From Liolophura sinensis (lineage: Eukaryota; Mollusca; Polyplacophora; Chitonida; Chitonidae), in assembly GCF_032854445.1 (NCBI RefSeq), contig NC_088296.1, positions 17,409,485-17,473,484 of the forward strand: 64,000 nucleotides of DNA, given 5' to 3'. Numbering within the stretch: the first letter of the stretch is position 1; every line of letters begins with the position of its first letter. The notes under the pieces are model-generated. The model saw nothing but the letters and a program-made list of their open reading frames with translations. It was not told the origin of the DNA and ran no database searches. Below are positions 60,901 through 64,000 of this stretch, piece by piece. The position numbers were made by a program, and so were the translations under genes.

Positions 60901-61739
60901 TAATTACCTCTTTGTATTAATTGCTTGATGTTTCAATGACAGAACATGACACATCCAGGAAACGGTTCTTTTTCCAAAATCACAACAAACAAAAAACAGA
61001 TACTGCAGATCAAACCAGCTAAAATAAGAGTTGTCACCCTCTTATCACTACTAAGAGAGGGGGGGGAGGGGGGGAGTGTCTTCAAATTTTCCATCAATTT
61101 TCCATATTAATACAATTCATATTTTTACCCGTGATACACACTGTATTAGTTGTTCTCAAAGCTTAAAATTATCCTAGATGACCCCAATTTTCGCCCATAA
61201 AAGAGCATTTTTAAAGGCAAATAAGTGTCATAAAATATCAGTTTTGGTCCTGAAACATACATTTTTTCTAGCAGAACGCCTTCCAAACTAGCTTTAAAAC
61301 ACTTTTCTAGAACCATTAAAATTGTCAGAAAACATTAAAATGAGCAAGTTAGTCATGAAGGAAAGTTTACGTACATTACTCAGACATTTTTTTTTTTTGA
61401 GAAAAGCAAAGAAAAAGTTAGATCTTTAGAAAAACTAACCATGTGAGATAATGAACCTGTGTATTCCCATTACAATTAATTGAGCGTTGACAACAAAGAG
61501 CTTAACATACATGTACATTCCCAAAATTAGAAGAATTTCTCAAGGTATCCAGCATAAACCTCACCTGTAAGGCTCCAGTATTAAATGCTCCTCCGAGTAG
61601 ATCACTGATGGAAATCGTTGACCCCGGGGAAAATACCGGTCGGAAGGTTCTATGTGGTAAGTGCTGGTTTCGGGTGAAAAAATAGTTCCGCGGAATGTTC
61701 CATTTATCACAGCTCCATGGACCCAACTTTTGGGTTCAT
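36761..61739 (-). CDS. ADAM10: ADAM10/Kuzbanian-type metalloprotease (5' end outside window)
   Basis: Fifteen exons on the - strand: 61739..61565, 60846..60732, 59406..59227, 57406..57251, 56425..56233, 54471..54298, 52219..52021, 49934..49763, 46559..46455, 45874..45790, 44241..44133, 41683..41552, 40010..39871, 38008..37817, 36904..36761; about 755 residues. Order: prodomain with ARCGLDH (cysteine switch), furin site NNREKR, catalytic domain with [11 protein letters not shown] and Met-turn [11 protein letters not shown], disintegrin [10 protein letters not shown], cysteine-rich region to [14 protein letters not shown], one membrane helix ([16 protein letters not shown]) and a basic, proline-rich tail with [13 protein letters not shown]10 is a type I membrane sheddase that cleaves Notch, cadherins and other ectodomains. 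The signal peptide and first 100 or so residues lie beyond 64,000. One extra base in exon 54471..54298 breaks the frame before the zinc motif; allele, assembly error or real lesion is open. Phases agree at every other junction. Confidence 0.93.
37303..37380 (-). repeat. Partial duplicate of the ADAM10 last exon
   Basis: About 78 bp nearly identical to 36,733-36,812: the last 16 or so codons ([13 protein letters not shown]), the stop and the sequence after it. No acceptor in register precedes it. Confidence 0.8.
37817..38008 (-). CDS. ADAM10: ADAM10 exon: membrane helix and tail start
   Basis: 192 bp, acceptor TTTCAG, donor [23 protein letters not shown], then [14 protein letters not shown] and [13 protein letters not shown]. 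Two further copies of the acceptor with the exon start lie just upstream (38,009-38,150). Confidence 0.96.
38009..38150 (-). repeat. Junction repeat at membrane-helix exon
   Basis: Two extra diverged copies, about 62-73 bp apart, of the intron end GTTGTGTTTCAG with the exon start (GTACATTGGTCGGCTG), separated by a GAGT microsatellite. Confidence 0.75.
38255..39480. repeat. Unnamed repeated segments in ADAM10 intron
   Basis: CACTTTTTGAGATACnAC followed by an AACACACACTACA-like block recurs near 38,262, 38,438, 39,040 and 39,418. Possibly an old interspersed element. Not recognised. Confidence 0.45.
39195..39412 (-). repeat. SINE-1 copy with target-site duplication
   Basis: Flanked by perfect CAGTGCTTTTT at 39,184-39,194 and 39,413-39,423. 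The head GGGGCCTCCGTGGCTCAGC is intact; part of the body near the tail is missing. Confidence 0.9.
39640..39830 (+). repeat. SINE-1 copy
   Basis: Head GGGGTCTCCGTGGCTGAGG to tail ACACCCATCAAATAAACAG; the middle is shortened. Confidence 0.78.
39871..40010 (-). CDS. ADAM10: ADAM10 exon: membrane-proximal
   Basis: 140 bp, acceptor TTGTAG, donor [22 protein letters not shown] and [17 protein letters not shown] are near-identical to mammalian ADAM10. Confidence 0.96.
40065..40195 (+). repeat. SINE-1 3' half
   Basis: GTGGGTTTCCCCCCAGGC to the AAATCAAATAAATAAATC tail. Confidence 0.75.
40602..40800 (+). repeat. SINE-1 copy, 5' truncated
   Basis: Begins at the B-box (GTGAGTTCAAGTCC) and runs to CACCACTCAAATAAATC. 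Preceded and followed by CATAAAAAC(A/G)(T/C)C, a possible target-site duplication. Confidence 0.8.
41405..41500 (+). repeat. 22-bp tandem repeat
   Basis: Four to five units of ACATCCAGC followed by TCCTGGAAAAAT or ATCTGAAAAAAT. Confidence 0.85.
41552..41683 (-). CDS. ADAM10: ADAM10 exon: cysteine-rich, variable
   Basis: 132 bp, acceptor TCTGCAG, donor [20 protein letters not shown] to EAIKLPA. Little similarity to vertebrates, but its phases fit both neighbours. Confidence 0.82.
41880..41950 (+). repeat. 27-bp tandem repeat
   Basis: Three units of ATTACAAATTCACACAAATT with CACACGA. Confidence 0.85.
42135..43440 (+). repeat. GGGCTTGACAGTCAGAG / (GAAT)n minisatellite
   Basis: About 18 units of GGGCTTGACAGTCAGAG, GAGTCAGAGCTACAAC and TAGTTTG or CAGTTTGTTTAA, with GAAT stretches of varying length. 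Within the intron after exon 44241..44133; it includes no exon edge. Open frames (HSFIHSF) are repeat artefacts. Confidence 0.93.
43441..44132 (-). other. ADAM10 intron, no feature seen
   Basis: AT-rich intronic sequence; nothing supported. Confidence 0.4.
44133..44241 (-). CDS. ADAM10: ADAM10 exon: cysteine-rich
   Basis: 109 bp, acceptor GTCATAG, donor [22 protein letters not shown], then QCYLACY; aligned with CSGSICEKYGLEECTC. Confidence 0.9.
44298..44425 (-). repeat. SINE-1 fragment, 3' half
   Basis: TATTTAATTGGTGTTTTACG to GCAGGTTGCTGGCAGACC. Confidence 0.75.
44470..44690 (+). repeat. 63-bp tandem repeat
   Basis: About 3.5 units of CTCAACGTGAGTTATATTC, AAAATGTTACATTTATTTG, TAATTTGGAATGGAAAAA. 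Confidence 0.9.
44735..44965 (-). repeat. SINE-1 copy
   Basis: Diverged, full-length: from TTTGATTGGTGCATAAAAC to the head CTAGCCACTCAGCCACC on the + strand. Confidence 0.75.
44966..45789 (-). other. ADAM10 intron, no feature seen
   Basis: AT-rich with a poly-T run near 45,117-45,130. GGTATTTGGGACCA (45,177) recurs inverted as TGGTCCCAAATACC (about 45,508), a distant inverted pair. Confidence 0.4.
45790..45874 (-). CDS. ADAM10: ADAM10 exon after the AT-AC intron
   Basis: Spans 45790-45874 on the - strand. 85 bp starting after AC; donor GTATGT. Gives [10 protein letters not shown] and [15 protein letters not shown], aligned with NGFTALCPAS and HTQVCINGQC of mammals. A GT-AG reading would lose NGLSAS. 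Confidence 0.88.
45875..46454 (-). other. U12-type AT-AC intron
   Basis: 580 bp. Donor ATATCCTTTT at 46,454 downward is the U12 consensus. A branch-point-like CTCCTTGATT (branch A at 45,886) lies 11 bases from the terminal AC (45,876-45,875). The joined protein, SSCNGLSASCP, aligns with ADAM10 relatives. Confidence 0.85.
46085..46437 (+). repeat. SINE-2 copy inside the AT-AC intron
   Basis: Lacks the head; has ACCCGTATCAGTATAATGGC, CGGGCGGGGCGG and a doubled 3' end (GAAAAATTGT twice) with CACTCACTCACTC. Confidence 0.8.
46455..46559 (-). CDS. ADAM10: ADAM10 exon: disintegrin, U12 donor
   Basis: 105 bp, acceptor TTGCAG; ends at an AT-AC intron donor ATATCCTTTT. Encodes [13 protein letters not shown] and CAEASSCN. 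The acceptor region is repeated about 19 times upstream, with a Tc1 element inside. Confidence 0.9.
46535..46782 (-). repeat. 67-bp junction minisatellite, part 1
   Basis: Four units, the first being the start of exon 46559..46455 itself. Each has, on the - strand, TTCTTGTTGCAG, then CCCCTCTCAGGGCCCCTGC and TGTAACA: acceptor plus exon start. Confidence 0.92.
46785..48303 (+). mobile_element. Tc1-type DNA transposon, 1.52 kb
   Basis: Perfect 27-bp terminal inverted repeats (46,785-46,811 and 48,277-48,303, starting AACTCTGTCAAAAAAGAAAC) between TA target duplications. Contains one decayed transposase gene. It splits the 67-bp junction minisatellite. Confidence 0.95.
47114..48128 (+). pseudogene. 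Tc1-like transposase, frameshifted
   Basis: Begins [20 protein letters not shown] with the helix-turn-helix start ([12 protein letters not shown]). Frame changes follow near 47,215 (to a frame with [10 protein letters not shown]) and near 47,410; from 47,565 to 48,005 it is open. Catalytic motifs are kept: [17 protein letters not shown] and [12 protein letters not shown], with 34 residues between the second Asp and the Glu (DD34E, the Tc1 class). Then a TAG and a short remnant (RRCRAVIAA). It would cut and paste its own element at TA sites; this copy is inactive, but the perfect inverted repeats might still be mobilised by a related transposase. Confidence 0.9.
48306..49320 (-). repeat. 67-bp junction minisatellite, part 2
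   Basis: About 15 units continuing the array beyond the Tc1 element. Variants have CCATGG for CCCTGA. All keep a (T)TGCAG- or GGTTCAG-like acceptor position followed by exon-like CCCTCCCATGGCCC. Confidence 0.92.
49321..49762 (-). other. ADAM10 intron, no feature seen
   Basis: Intronic, AT-rich; nothing supported. Confidence 0.4.
49763..49934 (-). CDS. ADAM10: ADAM10 exon: disintegrin start
   Basis: 172 bp, acceptor TTTGCAG, donor [26 protein letters not shown], then [15 protein letters not shown]. The acceptor and first 25 or so bases are repeated some 33 times in the upstream intron. Confidence 0.93.
49906..51710 (-). repeat. 54-55-bp junction minisatellite, about 33 units
   Basis: The first unit is the start of exon 49934..49763. 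Each unit reads, on the - strand, TTCCCTATTTGCAG, then AGTCTGGTGAGGCTTTCTG and TGGTAATGG: acceptor plus the codons for SGEAFCGN. Units farther away diverge (for example GGCATTCTGTGG). Confidence 0.95.
52021..52219 (-). CDS. ADAM10: ADAM10 exon: third zinc His and Met-turn
   Basis: 199 bp, acceptor TTCCAG, donor GTGAGT. Its first residue is the third zinc-binding His, so the intron splits HExxHxxGxxH. Then [14 protein letters not shown] (Met-turn) and [11 protein letters not shown]. Confidence 0.94.
52375..52435 (-). repeat. SINE-1 tail fragment
   Basis: TTTGATTGGTGTTTTACGCC and CGTACTCAAGAATATTTCAC only. Confidence 0.7.
52436..52936 (-). other. ADAM10 intron, no feature seen
   Basis: Nothing supported. 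Confidence 0.4.
52937..53194 (-). repeat. SINE-1 full-length copy with target-site duplication
   Basis: Flanked by GTGGGTATTTA at 52,926-52,936 and 53,195-53,205. Head GGGGCCTCCGTGGCTCAG intact; a good reference copy. Confidence 0.93.
53206..53785 (-). other. ADAM10 intron with a short duplication
   Basis: A block of about 65 bp (GACTGACAAGA, GAGCGTTACACTGTTGATTA) is present twice, near 53,265-53,325 and 53,330-53,395. Nothing else seen. Confidence 0.55.
53790..54297 (-). repeat. 30-bp donor minisatellite at the zinc-motif exon
   Basis: About 16 units. On the - strand each reads GCGGTAAGATTCAGCGTGAA, ACTGTAAGAA, so it repeats the exon's own CCG/GTAAGATTC donor. More than 25 GTAAG motifs lie in 500 bp. 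Confidence 0.93.
54298..54471 (-). CDS. ADAM10: ADAM10 exon: zinc motif HEVGH (one-base insertion)
   Basis: 174 bp, acceptor TTAACAG, donor GTAAGA. Starts AKGGICERY and [13 protein letters not shown]; ends [12 protein letters not shown]. Flanking phases need 173 bp, and the frame breaks between PPKVS and LTFAHE (about 54,335-54,352), so one base is extra. Confidence 0.92.
54530..54805 (-). repeat. SINE-1 copy
   Basis: Diverged, full-length, from TATTTATTTGATTGATATT to the head GGGACCTTCGTAGCATAG. Confidence 0.8.
54806..55305 (-). other. ADAM10 intron, no feature seen
   Basis: AT-rich with T and A runs; nothing supported. Confidence 0.4.
55310..55710 (-). repeat. Two SINE-1 fragments
   Basis: About 55,340-55,545 and 55,550-55,710, both degraded. 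Confidence 0.65.
55782..56106 (-). repeat. SINE-2 copy
   Basis: Near full-length: GAGTGAGTGAGTGAGTG tail on the + strand, CGGGTCAACCAGTCGTTGCA, to the head CTACTGCTCCCGAAGC. Ends about 130 bp from an ADAM10 exon. Confidence 0.85.
56233..56425 (-). CDS. ADAM10: ADAM10 exon: catalytic domain
   Basis: 193 bp, acceptor CTTTAG, donor [23 protein letters not shown] and [12 protein letters not shown] are near-identical to mammalian ADAM10. Confidence 0.95.
56426..56804 (-). other. ADAM10 intron, no feature seen
   Basis: Nothing supported. Confidence 0.4.
56805..57290 (-). repeat. 66-bp donor minisatellite
   Basis: About seven units; the first is the 3' end of exon 57406..57251. On the - strand each reads GTGACCTTCAGTCTTCAG, AGAACTGCTGTAAGTTAC, AAAGTTAGAGCTGGG, TTACATGTACAGG: exon end plus donor plus intron start. 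Confidence 0.94.
57251..57406 (-). CDS. ADAM10: ADAM10 exon: catalytic domain
   Basis: 156 bp, acceptor TTTCAG, donor [22 protein letters not shown] matches SSHVKAIDTIYQTTDF. The 3' end ([10 protein letters not shown]) with its donor is repeated about six times in the next intron (56,805-57,250). Confidence 0.9.
57680..58555 (+). repeat. 37-bp minisatellite, about 23 units
   Basis: Units of GCAGAGGTTATTGGCCACGG, ACTACCCTAGCAATGGG. Intronic; does not include an exon edge. Open frames over it are repeat artefacts. Confidence 0.95.
58780..59060 (-). repeat. Degraded SINE-2-like fragment
   Basis: TTTTTTCAGTCATATGACGA at the 3' side and a body with GACACCCCACCCAGTCACAT. Weak. Confidence 0.45.
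59227..59406 (-). CDS. ADAM10: ADAM10 exon: furin site, start of protease
   Basis: 180 bp, acceptor AAACAG, donor [14 protein letters not shown] is a proprotein-convertase site; [17 protein letters not shown] starts the catalytic domain (KNTCQLYIQTDH in mammals). Confidence 0.92.
59765..60025 (-). repeat. SINE-1 full-length copy
   Basis: From a T run and GATTGGTGTTTTACGCCG to GCTAGCGCGTTAACCAACTG and GAGCCACGGAGGCCC. Flanks GGTAATAGA and GGATAATAGA look like a target-site duplication. Confidence 0.9.
60026..60731 (-). other. ADAM10 intron, no feature seen
   Basis: A stretch near 60,530-60,720 (GCAAGGTGT, TTCAAACATA, CTGATAAA, ATACTTTT) resembles 35,980-36,150 and 41,160-41,360, so it belongs to an unnamed interspersed repeat. 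Confidence 0.5.
60732..60846 (-). CDS. ADAM10: ADAM10 exon: cysteine switch
   Basis: 115 bp, acceptor TTTGCAG, donor GTGAGC. Encodes [15 protein letters not shown]; the Cys aligns with the GGCADH switch cysteine thought to hold the zinc site inactive in the proform. Confidence 0.88.
60847..61564 (-). other. ADAM10 intron, no feature seen
   Basis: G-rich run at 61,055-61,076; otherwise AT-rich. Confidence 0.4.
61565..61739 (-). CDS. ADAM10: ADAM10 exon: prodomain
   Basis: 175 bp, acceptor TTTTCAG, donor GTGAGG. Encodes [18 protein letters not shown] and [13 protein letters not shown], like the HGSVIDGRFEGFI and FYVEPAERY segments of vertebrate ADAM10. Confidence 0.88.
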
Positions 61740-61954
61740 CTGAAAAGAGTGACTGATTAATTGACTGACTTGAAGTTTAACACCATATTGTACAATGGTG
61801 GTGACAATGGTGGTTACAATGGTGGTTACTTTCATATATGTTGAGCAAACCCAAGTAAAAACATCAATACTGTCAAGAAAATAACACAGAATTTCAAAGA
61901 GAAATGACTAAACACAAACAATACTAATCAGATTTACTTTTTTGTTGTTGATCT

Positions 61955-62105
61955 GCATGCTGGCTTCCTCTCCGGACGTACATATGTACATGAGAAGGTC
62001 TGCCAGCAACCTGCGCATGGTCGTGGAATTCCTCTCACCATAACGCTGGCTGCCACCATAAAAGGGAAATATTTTGGAGTACAGCATAAAACTCAAATAA
62101 ACAAA
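61955..62105 (+). repeat. SINE-1 copy, 5' truncated
   Basis: ATGCTGGCTTCCTCTCCGG to AAAACTCAAATAAACAAAC. Confidence 0.78.
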
Positions 62106-63481
62106 CGAGGCATTCAGAGAGTACCGGTAGCTCGCCTGATTGAACAGTTTGTAAAACTGCACATGTTACGTTTCATGTCATGTGTTACGTTTAATTATTG
62201 ACCTCTAAACCAAAATAGTAGTACATGTAGCATGACTGACACTGTCATACACGGATATCATCCTAAATACATGTATCACATTATCCTATGATTATATAGT
62301 GCTTATAAGATCTTGCCATTAAATAAACAAGAAAGACCAAAATTATTGATACTGTCACAACTATGAATGTTTATCGTATGGGTAAGGACTGCAGAGCAGT
62401 GACTTCTTGTGTTATGAAGTTGTAAATCATTGTGATGGTAAAAGACACTGTGGGGGAGTTAGTGAAGAAATTTACCGCAGAGGTCATTGATATGCAAATC
62501 ACAAACTGCATTTGGCAATCCATGTACTATGGACGGCAATCCCAACACTGTGAATAGTTGAGCAAAATACTGAGCTCTGAGGTAAAAGGTTTCCTTGGTT
62601 CTTGATACTCAAATGGCTACCAGTCACTGGCTACGTATGAACAATAGGTGGCCACTGCGGCCTTATGACTGGCCACAAATTTCACCCAAACTGGACACTG
62701 CCACCGACAGCATCTGACCCCCTCTCACAATACCTCTCCCTTACTTTGTAAGGTGAGCTAATAAATAATTGATTGTTATTATTAATAATGCTGTACCCAG
62801 AAGTTTTTTTATTTTATAAATTACGGCTGTCAGATTTATAAGTGAAAGAAACCAGAGTTCCTGAAGTAAACCGCCAACCTTCACCATTTACACTGTGCCT
62901 GACAAACCTCCCCTCCTGCAGCCAATCAGCAGAAGGGGCAGACTTCAAACATGCGACCTCATTGGCCAAGGACCCTGATAGTCACAGTGAGCCAGCCAAC
63001 ATTCTGAGCCACAGATAGCCAGACAAATACTGATGTGACAGAATATTCTAAGTAAAAGAAAGCTAAAATATGAAGTATGGGTCATGATACTGACAACTGA
63101 AAACTAGGCGTAAAATTACTTTCATTTCTCTGACGTCCTATCACCTTTTTCCCTCGATTTTCACCAAAAGAAAGGAATTTTTGAGAACATTATTACATTA
63201 ATGTTTTATTCATGGTTAAAAAGGGTTATTCCAAAATTCAGTGTTGTGATTCGAGTTGGAAAAACTTCCTGTGATGTCAGAGTTCCTAAACTCTGATAGT
63301 ATGGTCCAGAAAAGCCCACTCTAGAAATCAAACCTTTGAACACTTGTAACTCTTTCACAAAAATCTAAAAAAATAAATAAAAGCATACTTGTGTATAGTT
63401 CTAAGTGGTCTATTTAGTGATTTTTGAAGGTTTTTTTCTTTTCATGTATTTTTTCCAGAAAATGGAATATTGATGGAATTT

Positions 63482-63672
63482 ATTTATTTATTTGACTGGT
63501 GTTTTACGCTGTACTCAAGAATATTTTTCTGCGGCCAGCATTATGGTGGGAGGAAACCGGACAGAGCCAGTGGGAAACCCATAACCATCCGCAGGTTGCT
63601 GGCAGACTTTCCTACTAACAGCCGGAGAGGAAGCCAGCATGAGCTGGACTTGAACTCACAGTGACTGCATTG
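63482..63672 (-). repeat. SINE-1 copy, head truncated, with target-site duplication
   Basis: TTGATGGAATTT at 63,470-63,481 and again at 63,673-63,684 marks the insertion. It stops within the tRNA-like head. Confidence 0.88.
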
Positions 63673-64000
63673 TTGATGGAATTTGAAAACGCATGTACAC
63701 ATATCTCCTGTACATCAATCCCCATGATATGGCTGAAATAATGCCTATGTGGTTTGAAGCCATAATCATTCATTCTCTACATTAACACAGAGGTCAACAT
63801 GTTTGATATTTCAAACTCTTCAGGTGGACGACTTAGAAACAAATCGAGGTCACCCAATACAATGTAAAAGGGTAAAAACTATTATTTTCCATTAGACACA
63901 ACACAGACGATCGTTTATGTCTGAAATTATCAATGTCCGCATGACATGAGTTCAAGTTGTGGTCACTGTTTTTAGTTTCAGCTCTTAAAAGAAAAAGACA

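Larger units (their letters stand above)
61740..64000 (-). other. ADAM10 first visible intron, with SINEs
   Basis: No upstream ADAM10 exon could be recognised here, so the intron continues past the window. Two SINE-1 copies lie in it. Confidence 0.5.

Noticed and set aside
61740-64000. Upstream ADAM10 exon
   Set aside because: Searched on the - strand for the N-terminal prodomain motif region and a matching donor; nothing convincing.

Overview
This is eukaryotic, intron-rich, repeat-rich animal DNA. The repeats suggest a lophotrochozoan, most likely a mollusc or a relative such as a brachiopod: two families of tRNA-derived SINEs whose tails end in CAAATAAATAAA or in TCACTCACTC, tandemly arrayed fibrinogen-related genes, and an APE-type LINE. 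The species cannot be named from the sequence alone. There is no bacterial operon, CRISPR array or rRNA gene.

Left part (1-23,120): a head-to-tail cluster of fibrinogen-related domain (FReD) genes on the + strand, called A, B and C here. A is cut by the window edge (exons 4-5 only). B (3346-11950) and C (13297-21841) are complete five-exon genes for secreted proteins of 278 and 279 residues, each with a signal peptide and one FReD. The repeat period is about 9.95 kb. Both units carry the same decayed LINE in intron 1, itself interrupted by the same SINE, so both insertions are older than the tandem duplication. The upstream flank of a fourth unit begins at about 22,430 but no gene follows.

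Middle (23,120-36,760): no gene recognised. It holds a 26-bp tandem repeat, a 2.1-kb satellite of 43-bp monomers (26,390-28,505), two long hairpins (29,712-29,785 and 30,581-30,647), a 41-bp repeat and a cluster of three perfect CRE octamers.

Right part (36,761-61,739 and beyond): 15 exons of an ADAM10/Kuzbanian-type membrane metalloprotease on the - strand, read through from the middle of the prodomain to the stop codon. All exon phases agree except for one extra base just before the zinc motif HEVGH. One intron has AT-AC ends with a consensus U12 donor. At five of its exons, the exon-intron junction itself (splice site plus exon edge) has been tandemly amplified into a minisatellite lying in the adjacent intron. 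A Tc1-type DNA transposon (46,785-48,303) has inserted into one of these arrays. The first exons of the gene, with the signal peptide, lie beyond position 64,000.

The FReD cluster (probable secreted lectins) and ADAM10 (a shedding protease) show no functional link here; they are simply neighbours.
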